Counted from the stretch's first letter, positions 45,393-53,677 are shown. The stretch: DNA of 64,000 nt from Pseudolabrys sp963742345 (GCA_963742345.1 CAVULO010000013.1:35848-99847); one strand, 5' to 3'. Notes: generated by a model from the sequence alone, not told the origin. Made by a program: numbers and translations.

Positions 45393-45668
45393 CTAGGGCT
45401 CCGCGAAAGTTACCGGCTGGCCAAGTACTCGGTCGATCATCTGCCCCATGGCATAACCCGTTGCCGTGAGTTGATAGCGGTAGCGGTTGCGCAGATCGAT
45501 CGTGATCCAGTTATTCGCGACTGCCTTGTTCATCCCGCGCTGGAAATCGCCGTCGCGTACGTCGAAAAAATTATTGCGCAAAAGCAAGCCGCTCGCAGGT
45601 ACCCGGTGGCGCATGAAAACGCCGAGGATTTGGCGGCTGACTTCATCATCGGAAGGTCGGTCAAGCAT
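45393..45668 (-). CDS. Hypothetical protein, winged-helix-like small protein
   Basis: 91-aa protein: LDRPSDDEVSRQILGVFMRHRVPASGLLLRNNFFDVRDGDFQRGMNKAVANNWI... The pattern (helical N-half, then LTATGYAMGQ) recalls a small winged-helix-type fold, and similar hypothetical proteins are frequent in Bradyrhizobium-like genomes. ATG 45668 is chosen because homologous-looking sequence begins there; the frame extends upstream to 45824 without a convincing start. Function unknown. Confidence 0.65.
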   Translation of the reverse strand: MLDRPSDDEVSRQILGVFMRHRVPASGLLLRNNFFDVRDGDFQRGMNKAVANNWITIDLRNRYRYQLTATGYAMGQMIDRVLGQPVTFAEP

Positions 45669-45865
45669 GGGGCGCCTACATTCGAGACACGTGATCAACA
45701 GGAACACTAGGCCATAGCGCGCCTGCCGTACGGTGGCCCCGGTGCATTCTCGAAAGTTATCCCCTTTCCCGTTGAGCGATTGCACAGCTGATTGTGCCGC
45801 ACCGTTGTCGGGCGGCGGAGGCATTTGTCACTTAACGGACATACCAGCCTATCCCCCGGATGCCG

Positions 45866-46300
45866 CTATTCTTGCCCTGCAATTAATGTTTTGCAGAGAA
45901 CGATATTGGAGTGTCCCTCGGGCCACCCTGCAAACTCAGCGACACGCTTGAAGCCTGCCTTTTCATACATTCCTGGCGCTTGAAAGTCATAGCTCGCCAC
46001 CCAGATCCGCCGAACACCCCGACTAGCAGCCTCAGTGACGAAAGCGTTCAATAGCTCCCGCGCGTAGCCGCGTCCTCGATATGCCTCATCGATCCACATC
46101 TGTTTGAGTTCGGATGTGCCTGCCCAAGAATATCCAGCGGCGACGCCGATCGTGCGTCCCGTCTCGTCTCGGATCACAAAGCCCAGTCCTCGGCCGTCAT
46201 TGCACCCTATTGCACGTCGGTTGTAGTTGTAGAGACATTCTTCAATTGCATCGATTTCAACCGGCGAGAGATCGTGCTGGGGTTGTATAATTGCGGTCAT
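45866..46300 (-). CDS. GNAT family N-acetyltransferase
   Basis: GNAT acetyltransferase of 144 aa. The acetyl-CoA motif A is ELKQMWIDEAYRGRGYARELLNAFVTEA near residues 80-108 with the Q/RxxGxG/A core RGRGYA, and the C-terminal motif B region is YDFQAPGMYEKAGFKRV. The acceptor is unknown. It is divergent from the membrane-protein gene at 46466, and the intergenic DNA holds an FNR/FixK-type box (46399-46412). Confidence 0.88.
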   Translation of the reverse strand: MTAIIQPQHDLSPVEIDAIEECLYNYNRRAIGCNDGRGLGFVIRDETGRTIGVAAGYSWAGTSELKQMWIDEAYRGRGYARELLNAFVTEAASRGVRRIWVASYDFQAPGMYEKAGFKRVAEFAGWPEGHSNIVLCKTLIAGQE

Positions 46301-46339
46301 CCTGAGCGCTCGATTTGTTGGGGCTGCATGTGTGTTTAT

Positions 46340-46366
46340 AATAGCGACCGATCAATGTTCGCTATT
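46340..46366. repeat. Short hairpin AATAGCGA/TCGCTATT
   Basis: An 8-base inverted repeat with an 11-base loop lies 40 bases upstream of the GNAT start, in the divergent intergenic region. It may be an operator or part of the GCGGACAT repeat family. Function unknown. Confidence 0.35.
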
Positions 46367-46398
46367 GGGTGAGAGAGGGCAGCGCTACCCGGCATTTT

Positions 46399-46412
46399 TT
46401 GACTCAAATCAA
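46399..46412. promoter_or_regulatory. FNR/FixK-type box
   Basis: TTGACTCAAATCAA fits TTGAN-N4-NTCAA, the palindrome bound by FNR/FixK/NNR regulators that sense low oxygen. It is 54 bases before the ATG at 46466 and 99 bases before the divergent GNAT start. Confidence 0.65.
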
Positions 46413-46465
46413 GGGCGTGACCGTTGGTGTGTGTTAACTGATAAAAAATCACGGGTAATAATGCT

Positions 46466-46816
46466 ATGTTCTTTCCAATAATCGCGGCAATGGTCACGTT
46501 AGTTGGAGCCGTCGGTCTGGTAATATCGAGTCTTGTCAGCGCGAGTGGCGCGGGTGACCTGGTTTTCAACGCTGCTGCAATTTTCATTGTGGTCGGCCCG
46601 CTTATTTTCTTTAGCTATGTGATGATCGGTCTGTGTTTGGAATTCGCAAGCACCAACCAGAAACCTGAAGTCAAGATTGCTGGGCCGGTTCGATCGTCTG
46701 ACATTCTCGTGGCCCCGCTCAGTTACGGTGCCTTTGACGAACGTCTCCCAGAGGGCCTACGGCGCGAGCGTAAGGGACCGCTGAACCCCAGCACCGGACG
46801 CGCCAACAAAATTTAA
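46466..46816 (+). CDS. Hypothetical two-helix membrane protein
   Basis: 116-aa protein with two hydrophobic helices (about residues 3-28 and 33-55), then a hydrophilic C-terminal tail of 55 residues rich in Arg/Lys and ending PSTGRANKI. The tail is probably cytoplasmic by the positive-inside rule. Not recognised as a known family. An FNR/FixK-type box is centred about 60 bases upstream, suggesting induction at low oxygen. Confidence 0.6.
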   Translation: MFFPIIAAMVTLVGAVGLVISSLVSASGAGDLVFNAAAIFIVVGPLIFFSYVMIGLCLEFASTNQKPEVKIAGPVRSSDILVAPLSYGAFDERLPEGLRRERKGPLNPSTGRANKI

Positions 46817-46880
46817 TTGTTTGACCGCTGCCATCGTGTTGTCCGGGAAACCATCTGCCAGCAGCGAAGTTATGCCGCCT

Positions 46881-47141
46881 TCATGACAGCGTGTTTCGCT
46901 TGGCGCGGCTACGTTTTCGTTTTTTGGCAGGACCTTGAAAGTAGTTGAACACGAATATGCGAATCGCAGACGATAGATTGATGATCTTGCGGCGGTTGTC
47001 TAACTGCGCCACCAGCGCAGGCACAGCCATCTTTTTATAGGCGGCGATTTCGAGCAACCCATACCAAAATTCGTCTTCAAGCGAGATGCTGGTCTTCTTT
47101 CCATTGATCTCAATGGATCGCTTGATGACGGCCGTCTTCAT
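46881..47141 (-). CDS. Ribbon-helix-helix (RHH_4-type) domain protein
   Basis: 86-aa protein with the RHH_4 pattern: KRSIEINGKKTSISLEDEFWYGLLEIAAYKKM, then IINLSSAIRIFVFNYFQ and a basic tail (KKRKRSRAKRNTLS). The first strand KTSISLE would insert into the DNA major groove as a dimer. It is a tandem paralogue of the gene at 47302-47724 on the same strand. Such proteins are abundant in Bradyrhizobium-like genomes; targets are unknown. Confidence 0.82.
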   Translation of the reverse strand: MKTAVIKRSIEINGKKTSISLEDEFWYGLLEIAAYKKMAVPALVAQLDNRRKIINLSSAIRIFVFNYFQGPAKKRKRSRAKRNTLS

Positions 47142-47301
47142 TCTGCAATCCCTGCACCGGCCGCGATTGAATGGCGTAACATGGCTCGAGCCATCTCGCG
47201 AACATAGTTCGCAGAGTGGATTGAGGTGGGGAAGGGTTACCTATTCACAATGTCGAGAATGGATGTTGAGGCGAGAACGCCGACCCATTGCAGCTAAAAA
47301 G

Positions 47302-47724
47302 TTAGTCGGGCTCGGCTGCGCGCTCTAGTCGTGCTGCATCCGCGGCCATTTGCTCATAATCGGCGGCAATAGTGAGCATTGCGGTGCGCGATTCTTCATC
47401 TTTAAGTCCGTCAGCCAAAGCGCGACATTCTTTCGCCCGCGTCATTAAGGTCGCACTGTCCAGGTGACGTCGCGTTGGATTGTGGCCACGGTCGGCCTTT
47501 TGCCTTCCCTCAATCGACCGAAAATGGTTGTAGACGAATATCCGAATAGCAGACGATAAATTGACGGTATTGCGTTGGCGGGCAATTTCTCCTGCCAGCT
47601 TTGCTGCGGTTGTGTTTTTGTATTTCGCGATCTCATGCAGGGCGTCCCAAAACTCGTTTTCCAGCGAGACGCTCGTCTTTTTGCCGTTGATGAGAATGGA
47701 GCGTTTAATGACGGCGGTCTTCAT
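47302..47724 (-). CDS. Ribbon-helix-helix (RHH_4-type) domain protein with C-terminal helical extension
   Basis: 140-aa protein. Residues 1-70 repeat the RHH pattern of the neighbour (KRSILINGKKTSVSLENEFWDALHEIAKYKN, VNLSSAIRIFVYNHF); residues 80-140 add a helical module RAKECRALADGLKDEESRTAMLTIAADYEQMAADAARLE, seen elsewhere as a separate small protein. The two paralogues differ mainly in this fusion. It may be a DNA-binding dimer with an added multimerisation segment; this is inference. Confidence 0.82.
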   Translation of the reverse strand: MKTAVIKRSILINGKKTSVSLENEFWDALHEIAKYKNTTAAKLAGEIARQRNTVNLSSAIRIFVYNHFRSIEGRQKADRGHNPTRRHLDSATLMTRAKECRALADGLKDEESRTAMLTIAADYEQMAADAARLERAAEPD

Positions 47725-47887
47725 GACGTACTTCCGCGGGACCTCTGCGTCGGTTGCGTAGTACTTTGCCAGTGTGAGTGTTCGGCGCTTTGCGCCACGT
47801 CAAAAACTTGACAAAATTTCGACCGTGAAAAAACGTCGCGTCATATTCTTTCCACTACGGAGGTTTACGTAGCGTCGCACTTGAGCA

Positions 47888-48058
47888 TCAATCGTCATCT
47901 TCTCCCGCAACCTTGCCGGTTTCCGGATTGACCAAATGCAGCTGCTCGCAAGCGATGCAGGTGATTGTCTCAAAGACATGACCGTTCTTGTCATTGTCTT
48001 CGGTGTGTGCCTGCACATTCCAGCCGGTGTGGGGACAGCGAAAAATAAAAATGGCCAT
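47888..48058 (-). CDS. Small hypothetical protein (56 aa)
   Basis: 56-residue frame from ATG 48058 to TGA 47888-47890: AIFIFRCPHTGWNVQAHTED..., ETITCIACEQLHLVNPETGK. Cys8, Cys34 and Cys37 suggest a zinc-ribbon-like fold. This short sequence resembles a hypothetical protein often found in Bradyrhizobium-like genomes. A degenerate FNR-like palindrome (TTAATCTAGGTCAA, 48172-48185) lies about 115 bases upstream. Confidence 0.65.
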   Translation of the reverse strand: MAIFIFRCPHTGWNVQAHTEDNDKNGHVFETITCIACEQLHLVNPETGKVAGEDDD

Positions 48059-48224
48059 CCGTTGCTAATACACGTCCGGCCGACCGGCCCCTTTGATCTC
48101 AAACAATTCGAGGCCCGAGAATATGTACCGCCCGAAAGCGCCTCGATGACGAACTCGAGCCTTTTCATGAATTAATCTAGGTCAATGTTGCTGTCCTAAA
48201 TGCAAGAACCACCAACCCCGAGGC

Positions 48225-49871
48225 TTAATATCGAGCATCGTACATTTGTGCTTGAACGTGGCCGAGCATGTCGCTTGGTGGTTGTCCGGCCGCGAGACCG
48301 CGTTTGTAGGCGACATCGGCAACCGCCGCGGCGATTTGAGCCGACACCTCCCTGATTCTCGGCAATGCCGGATAGAGGCTGCCCTGCTCGATGTCCGCTT
48401 TGCTGACGAGCTGGGCCAGGGTGCGCGCAGCGGCCATGAACATCTCATCGGTCACCAGCTGCGCGCCACTCGCGATCACACCCAACCCGACGCCGGGGAA
48501 AATGTACGAGTTGTTCCCTTGGCGCGGCACGAACGTTTTGCCGTTAAGTTTCACGGGATCATAGGGACTGCCGCACGCGAACAGCGCGCGTCCGTCGGTG
48601 TGGCGGTAGGCCTCTTCGGCAGAGCATTCTGCCTTCGAGGTCGGGTTGGAAAGCGCAAAAATGATCGGTCGCTTATTAATCTCTGCCATCGTCCGCAGGA
48701 CGTCAGGGGTGAATGTGCCACCGACCGCCGCAACGCCGATGATTGCGCTCGGCTTCAAGGTTTGGATCGCCGCCAGAAAACCATCGACCGGCGCGTGATC
48801 ATGAGCATAGCGAAGCTTATGCTCATTGAGCGCGGAACGATTTTTTACAACCAGGCCACGCGAATCCACCAGCCAGACCCGCAGGCGTGCTTCGCCTTCG
48901 GTCACGCCCTCGGCCACCATCGCCGAAACCACCAGGTCGGCGATGCCGGTCGCGGCCTCGCCCGCCCCGAGAAATAAAATTTTCTGGTCGGAAAGTTTGC
49001 CGCCAGTCACCCGCAACGCCGAGAACAGTCCGGCGAGCGCCACCGACGCCGTCCCCTGGATGTCATCGTTGAAGGTCGGAATCTTGTCACGATATTTGTC
49101 CAGCAGATGAAACGCCGAATGATTGGCGAAATCCTCAAACTGGATCAGCACGCCAGGGAACATGGCGCGCGCTGCGGTGACAAATTCGTCGACGAATTCA
49201 TTGTAGGCCGCGCCGCTGAGCCGCTTTTGGCGCAGGCCGACGTAGTAGGGATCGTTCAGCAGCGTCTCATTATTCGTTCCTACATCCAGCATCACCGGCA
49301 GGCAGAGCTTTGGGTGAATTCCGGCGCAAGCGGCATAGAGTGAGAGCTTGCCTACTGGAATTCCCATTCCATTGGCACCGAGATCGCCAAGACCGAGGAT
49401 GCGCTCGCCGTCGGTTACCACAATAAGCTTCGCTGCGTATGGCCAGTTCGCAAGGAGTTCGGGGATGCGTCCGCGATCGTTGGCGCCGATAAATAGTCCG
49501 CGCGGCCGTTGGAAGATATGGCCAAACCTCTGACAGGCGAGGCCCACGGTCGGAGTATAGATCAGCGGCTGTATCTCATCGATGTTGTCGCAGACGATGC
49601 GAAAGAACAGTGCCTCGTTGCGGTCATGCAATGCGTTGAGCGCCACGTATTTTTCGAGATCATTCGGTAACCGGCGTAAATTGGTGATTACCCGCTTTGC
49701 CTGTGCCTCCATCGACAACACGTGGGCAGGCAGAAGGCCGCGCAATCCAAGCGTGTCGCGTTCCTGCTCGGTGAAAGCGGTGCCCTTGTTCAGCAACGGA
49801 TCGCGCAAGAGCGCAATACCGCGGGGCGGATTCGCGTCGATTGCAAGTTTGGTTTGTTCACGCATGTTCAT
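48225..49871 (-). CDS. NAD-dependent malic enzyme
   Basis: Malic enzyme (548 aa, long bacterial/eukaryotic type, SfcA/MaeA-like) converting malate to pyruvate, CO2 and NAD(P)H. Seen are YTPTVGLACQRFGHIFQRPRG with the catalytic Tyr, the Lys in GANGMGIPVGKLSLY, the metal-binding FEDFANHSAF and TFNDDIQGTASVALAG, and the dinucleotide motif LGAGEAATGIADL. GGGAGATCGGT upstream supports ATG 49871 over the earlier ATG inside dctA. It follows dctA by 32 bases on the same strand: C4-dicarboxylate import feeds directly into pyruvate. An FNR/FixK box lies upstream of dctA. Confidence 0.92.
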   Translation of the reverse strand: MNMREQTKLAIDANPPRGIALLRDPLLNKGTAFTEQERDTLGLRGLLPAHVLSMEAQAKRVITNLRRLPNDLEKYVALNALHDRNEALFFRIVCDNIDEIQPLIYTPTVGLACQRFGHIFQRPRGLFIGANDRGRIPELLANWPYAAKLIVVTDGERILGLGDLGANGMGIPVGKLSLYAACAGIHPKLCLPVMLDVGTNNETLLNDPYYVGLRQKRLSGAAYNEFVDEFVTAARAMFPGVLIQFEDFANHSAFHLLDKYRDKIPTFNDDIQGTASVALAGLFSALRVTGGKLSDQKILFLGAGEAATGIADLVVSAMVAEGVTEGEARLRVWLVDSRGLVVKNRSALNEHKLRYAHDHAPVDGFLAAIQTLKPSAIIGVAAVGGTFTPDVLRTMAEINKRPIIFALSNPTSKAECSAEEAYRHTDGRALFACGSPYDPVKLNGKTFVPRQGNNSYIFPGVGLGVIASGAQLVTDEMFMAAARTLAQLVSKADIEQGSLYPALPRIREVSAQIAAAVADVAYKRGLAAGQPPSDMLGHVQAQMYDARY

Positions 49872-49903
49872 ACCGATCTCCCACAAGGCGCCGAGAGAGG
49901 ATC

Positions 49904-51214
49904 TCAAGCAGGCTTCGTTTCCCACGTCTCGGACAGAGGATGACTCATAATTTCGTGAAGCTTTTTGTCGTCTAGTTCACCTTCCCACCGGCTAATGACA
50001 ACTGTCGCGACACCATTTCCGACGAGGTTGGTCAGCGCGCGGCACTCGCTCATGAATTTGTCGATTCCGAGCAGCAAAGCCAGCGATTGAATCGGAATAT
50101 CAGGGACGATCGCCAGAGTTGCTGCCAGCGTCACGAAGCCCGCACCTGTAACGCCGGATGCTCCCTTCGATGTGATCATGGCAATGGCAAGAATGCCAAG
50201 CATCTGCCCGAGGCCGAGATGCGTGTTTGTTGCCTGCGCCAGGAACAAGATCGCAAGCGTCATGTAGATATTGGTGCCGTCGAGATTGAAGCTGTACCCG
50301 GTCGGAACCACCAACCCGACCACCGAGCGCGACGCGCCAAGCCGCTCCATTTTTATCATCATCTGCGGCAGAACAGTTTCGGATGAACTGGTTCCGAGAA
50401 CGATGAGAAGCTCGTCCTTGATGTAGCCAATGAAACGCAGGATCGAAAAGCCGGCGAAGCGGGCAATCGTCCCAAGAACGAACAAAATGAAAATCAGGCT
50501 GGTGAGATAGAACGTTGCGATCAGTTCCACGAGATTCCACAGCGAGGCAAGGCCGTAGGCGCCGACCGTGAAGGCCATGGCGCCGAACGCGCCAATCGGC
50601 GCAACGCGTACAATAATCGCTATGACGCGGAAGAAGACCTTGGCCGCCATGTCGATGGCATGGGCGATCTGTTCGCCAATTGCGCCCAATTGCGATATGG
50701 CAAATCCGCTTAAGATCGATACCAGCAAAACCTGCAGCAAATCGCCCTTGGCGAGTGCACCGATGAATGTGTCGGGGATTATCGCCAGCAGATGATTGAC
50801 GATGCCTTCCTCCTTGGCGCGCGAGACATATGTCGCTACGGATTTCGGATCGATCGTGGCGGGGTCGATATTGAACCCATTGCCGGGTTGAAGGACCGCG
50901 CCGACGATCAAACCAATCGCCAGCGCCAGAGTTGAAACGCACTCAAAATAGAACAAAGTCTTGATTCCGACGCGACCGACCTTTTTCAGGTCGCCCATCG
51001 AAGAAATTCCATGAACCACTGTGCAGAAGATGATCGGTGCGATCATCATTTTGATGAGGGAAATGAAGCCGTCGCCCAATGGCTTAAGAGCCTTTCCGGT
51101 ATTCGGAAAAAAGTGGCCGATGAGAATGCCGATGGCGATAGCAACAAGAACTTGAATATATAGGATCGTGTACCAGGGCCGCCGCGGCTGCGCCGCAATC
51201 AATTCTGTTGACAT
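49904..51214 (-). CDS. dctA: C4-dicarboxylate transporter DctA (DAACS family)
   Basis: Cation:dicarboxylate symporter (436 aa) of the inner membrane for succinate, fumarate and malate. Conserved parts are the serine-rich GTSSSETVLPQMMIKMERLG hairpin, PTGYSFNLDGTNIYMTLAILFLAQATN and ITSKGASGVTGAGFVTLAATLA. ATG 51214 has no strong Shine-Dalgarno site in the first 12 bases. It heads a unit with malic enzyme. An FNR/FixK-type box (51276-51289) lies 62 bases upstream, so uptake of C4 acids may be controlled by oxygen. No DctBD genes are near. Confidence 0.93.
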   Translation of the reverse strand: MSTELIAAQPRRPWYTILYIQVLVAIAIGILIGHFFPNTGKALKPLGDGFISLIKMMIAPIIFCTVVHGISSMGDLKKVGRVGIKTLFYFECVSTLALAIGLIVGAVLQPGNGFNIDPATIDPKSVATYVSRAKEEGIVNHLLAIIPDTFIGALAKGDLLQVLLVSILSGFAISQLGAIGEQIAHAIDMAAKVFFRVIAIIVRVAPIGAFGAMAFTVGAYGLASLWNLVELIATFYLTSLIFILFVLGTIARFAGFSILRFIGYIKDELLIVLGTSSSETVLPQMMIKMERLGASRSVVGLVVPTGYSFNLDGTNIYMTLAILFLAQATNTHLGLGQMLGILAIAMITSKGASGVTGAGFVTLAATLAIVPDIPIQSLALLLGIDKFMSECRALTNLVGNGVATVVISRWEGELDDKKLHEIMSHPLSETWETKPA

Positions 51215-51275
51215 CTACAGCCCCCAATCGGCGCTCTGTGCGAGGCGTAACTCGCACGTATTTCCACGCGGGGTG

Positions 51276-51289
51276 TTGAGCTAAGTCAA
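51276..51289. promoter_or_regulatory. FNR/FixK-type box upstream of dctA
   Basis: TTGAGCTAAGTCAA fits TTGAN-N4-NTCAA. It is 62 bases before the dctA ATG at 51214 (minus strand), a usual distance for an activator site near -41. Confidence 0.65.
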
Positions 51290-51361
51290 ATAGCTTTTTG
51301 TAGGAATACTGCCGATACCGAATGCGGGCAACTGGATGCCGGCCGGGATTATTCTTTACGC

Positions 51362-51375
51362 TTGAGCTAGATCAA
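51362..51375. promoter_or_regulatory. FNR/FixK-type box overlapping a ribosome site
   Basis: TTGAGCTAGATCAA fits the palindrome and ends 7 bases before ATG 51383, overlapping the AAGG of the ribosome site. An activator here could not serve that start unless translation begins further inside; it may instead repress or act on dctA from 150 bases away. Confidence 0.5.
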
Positions 51376-51382
51376 GGCGGCG

Positions 51383-51619
51383 ATGCATGATTTGCACAAT
51401 TCTGCATGGATGGAAAAGACCGTTTCCAATTCTAACTGGAATCCAATCGGGACGGCTCCCGCAGACGCAGAGTTAGAGCTGTGCATCTACGAGAATGGAG
51501 AGTTCCACGCACTGGCATTTCCTTGCCGGCGCAATGGTGTGGGCTGGTCCGATGTGCATCGCAACAGGATGGTGCCTGTTCGACCCACCCATTGGCGGCG
51601 ATGGGGAAACCGGGCGTAA
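51383..51619 (+). CDS. Small conserved hypothetical protein
   Basis: 78-aa protein: NWNPIGTAPADAELELCIYENGEFHALAFPCRRNGVGW... PTHWRRW. The WxPIxTAP...ELCIYxxGExHALxFPCRR...PTHWRxW pattern belongs to a small family common in Bradyrhizobium-like genomes, of unknown function. ATG 51383 has AAGGCGGCG upstream; an inner ATG at 51410 would match the conserved part but lacks a ribosome site. Confidence 0.7.
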   Translation: MHDLHNSAWMEKTVSNSNWNPIGTAPADAELELCIYENGEFHALAFPCRRNGVGWSDVHRNRMVPVRPTHWRRWGNRA

Positions 51620-51844
51620 GTGAAGAGCTCCGCTTGAAGCGGACACATTGCTGATGCCCTTCCGTTCTGCAACCTTTCGTCCGCGATCCGGGTATTCGTC
51701 TTCAATCATTTTCGAGTGCGGTAATAACAACGCCCGTAGTCCGGATATTCTTTGTGCCGGCATGAGAAAATCACGGCGGCCCCTAATTTTGCAGCGTTTC
51801 CTGAATTCCCGGTCAACAAAGTTCGTTGTAGCGGTCTTCGTCGC

Positions 51845-53068
51845 TCACTCTGCGACCAGCGCTCGGCAGAGCGGCATATCGAGCTCCTGCCACACATCGA
51901 CCATCGCGGCAGCAAGCATGTCGATAAGGGTGTTGTCGTGATAGGGCGATGGCGTGATGCGCAGCCGCTCGGTGCCTTTTGGCACGGTCGGAAAATTAAT
52001 TGGCTGAATGTACATGCCATGCCGTTCCAGCAATAAATCGCTGGCGGCTTTGCATTTTTCCGGATCGCCAACCGCAACGGGCACGATATGCGTAACGCTC
52101 GGCATGACCGGCAAGCCGGCAGCGGTCAGGACGGACTTCGTCCGCGCAACACTTTTTTGATGGCGTTCGCGTTCCCATTGCGAATTCTTCAAATGACGGA
52201 TTGAAGCGCAAGCTGCGGCGCAGATGGCAGGCGGGAGCGCCGTTGTAAAAATAAACCCCGGTGCATAGGAGCGCACCGCGTCGCAGATTTTGGCGTTAGC
52301 TGCGATATAACCGCCCAGGCAGCCGAATGCCTTTCCCAGCGTGCCCTCAATGATATCGACGCGCGACATTACGCCATCGCGCTCGGCGATACCGCCTCCG
52401 CGCCGCCCATACATGCCGACGGCATGGACCTCGTCGAGATAAGTCAACGCGTTATATTTCGCGGCGAGATCACAGATGGCGCCGATTGGAGCGACGTCGG
52501 CATCCATGGAATAAATGCTTTCAAAAACGATGAATTTGGGCCGGTCGCCGGCGGCTCTCAGCAGCGATTCAAGATGCGCCAGGTCGTTGTGGCGGAAAAT
52601 CTGCTTCTTGCAGCCGGCTTGCCGAATGCCTTCTATCATCGAATTGTGGTTGAAAGCGTCCGACAGGATGAGGCAATCCGGCATCAGCCGCGCGATTGTC
52701 GAAATACCGGTTTCATTGGAAACATAGCCTGACGTGAAAACCAGAGCTGCTTCCTTGTGATGCAGATCAGCGAGTTCGCTTTCGAGTTCGACCAGGGGGT
52801 GGTTAGTGCCGGCAATGTTACGGGTGCCGCCCGCGCCAGTCCCCATGCGCGCTGCAGTCTCCATCATCGCGCCGATCACCGTCGGATGTTGCGACATCGC
52901 AAGGTAATCGTTCGAGCACCACATAGTTACTTCGCGCTTACCTTCCGGCGAATGCCAAATAGCATAGGGGAAGCGTCCAGCCACTCGCTCGAGATCGGCA
53001 AATACCCGATAACGCCGCTCTCGGTGAAGCTTGTCCAGAGCAGCCGAAAAGAAACTATTGTAGTTCAT
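51845..53068 (-). CDS. hemA: 5-aminolevulinate synthase
   Basis: PLP-dependent ALAS (407 aa, normal length) condensing glycine and succinyl-CoA, first step of the alphaproteobacterial (C4) haem route. The PLP Lys246 is in EGTLGKAFGCLGG; the LDEVHAVG with Asp212 and His215 and GGTRNIAGTNHPLVELE near residue 80 are family hallmarks. It follows a monohaem cytochrome gene (stop 53109) by 41 bases on the same strand, and a perfect FNR/FixK box (53616-53629) sits upstream of the pair. Oxygen control of hemA by FNR/FixK-type regulators is known in related bacteria. Confidence 0.95.
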   Translation of the reverse strand: MNYNSFFSAALDKLHRERRYRVFADLERVAGRFPYAIWHSPEGKREVTMWCSNDYLAMSQHPTVIGAMMETAARMGTGAGGTRNIAGTNHPLVELESELADLHHKEAALVFTSGYVSNETGISTIARLMPDCLILSDAFNHNSMIEGIRQAGCKKQIFRHNDLAHLESLLRAAGDRPKFIVFESIYSMDADVAPIGAICDLAAKYNALTYLDEVHAVGMYGRRGGGIAERDGVMSRVDIIEGTLGKAFGCLGGYIAANAKICDAVRSYAPGFIFTTALPPAICAAACASIRHLKNSQWERERHQKSVARTKSVLTAAGLPVMPSVTHIVPVAVGDPEKCKAASDLLLERHGMYIQPINFPTVPKGTERLRITPSPYHDNTLIDMLAAAMVDVWQELDMPLCRALVAE

Positions 53069-53108
53069 GTGCGCATCTACCGTTACGCTACCGTGCGGGC
53101 CTACGAGA

Positions 53109-53516
53109 TTAATTGTCCTTGGCGCCCTGCCGAATCCACGTGCGGATGCTGCTCCGGTCGCAACTCGATAGTTGCTTTTTGCCGTGTGGCATGCGCAACG
53201 CCGGCGCGGCGCGCCAATCCAGCAACAACATCAAATTGCTGCTCTCCGGTTCGCGGGGGATAATCATGGGGCCGAATTTCGTGCCTTTCATCACTCCGGC
53301 GTAACTCGTCAAATCCAGACCACTCTTTTCATAGCCGGCGCCGCCGGCTTCGTGGCACGAGGAGCAGCGCCATTTCAAAAGCGGAAGGATGTCTTCCTTG
53401 AAGCTGACGATCTCTTCCGCCGCGCACGCACCTGGAGCGTTTATGATATCAACGCCGGTCACTATCCCCATACCCAGCGCGACCACACCTGTGAACAGCA
53501 GCGGCCGTCCTTTCAT
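53109..53516 (-). CDS. Monohaem c-type cytochrome, PSCyt1-like
   Basis: 135-aa secreted protein. A signal peptide ends near ACAAEE; the haem motif CSSCH is Cys51-His55 in LLKWRCSSCHEAGG, followed by LDLTSYAGVMKGTKFGPMIIP and SSIRTWIRQGAKDN, which fit the planctomycete-type cytochrome c domain (PF07635). An upstream FNR/FixK box (53616-53629) lies 100 bases before ATG 53516. It is followed by hemA and preceded by ccmI, all on the minus strand. It may be a small periplasmic electron carrier. Confidence 0.85.
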   Translation of the reverse strand: MKGRPLLFTGVVALGMGIVTGVDIINAPGACAAEEIVSFKEDILPLLKWRCSSCHEAGGAGYEKSGLDLTSYAGVMKGTKFGPMIIPREPESSNLMLLLDWRAAPALRMPHGKKQLSSCDRSSIRTWIRQGAKDN

Positions 53517-53615
53517 GTGACTCTCCTATTTCTTTTCAAGCTGCTGGCCACGATGGCCGGCCGATCGACGCGCCTTGGGTAGACAGCATTAGAAGTCATG
53601 TGACTCTTCAAAGGT

Positions 53616-53629
53616 TTGATTTGCATCAA
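53616..53629. promoter_or_regulatory. Perfect FNR/FixK-type box upstream of the cytochrome-hemA pair
   Basis: TTGATTTGCATCAA matches the consensus TTGAT-N4-ATCAA exactly. It is in the gap between the ccmI stop (53678) and the cytochrome start (53516), suggesting an own low-oxygen promoter for the cytochrome and hemA. Confidence 0.75.
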
Positions 53630-53677
53630 GCGACTGCTCACATTTCTCTATTTGTATTCGCGGGTATCCGGCCGCGA

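Noticed and set aside
47799..47812. GTCAA-N4-TTGAC palindrome as an FNR/FixK box
   Set aside because: The half-sites point outward (everted) compared with TTGAN-N4-NTCAA, so it is not a match.
48172..48185. TTAATCTAGGTCAA as an FNR/FixK box
   Set aside because: One half-site deviates (TTAAT), so it was not counted with the eight good ones.
48246..48977. 243-codon plus-strand frame
   Set aside because: Mirror of the malic enzyme gene, with no domain or ribosome site.
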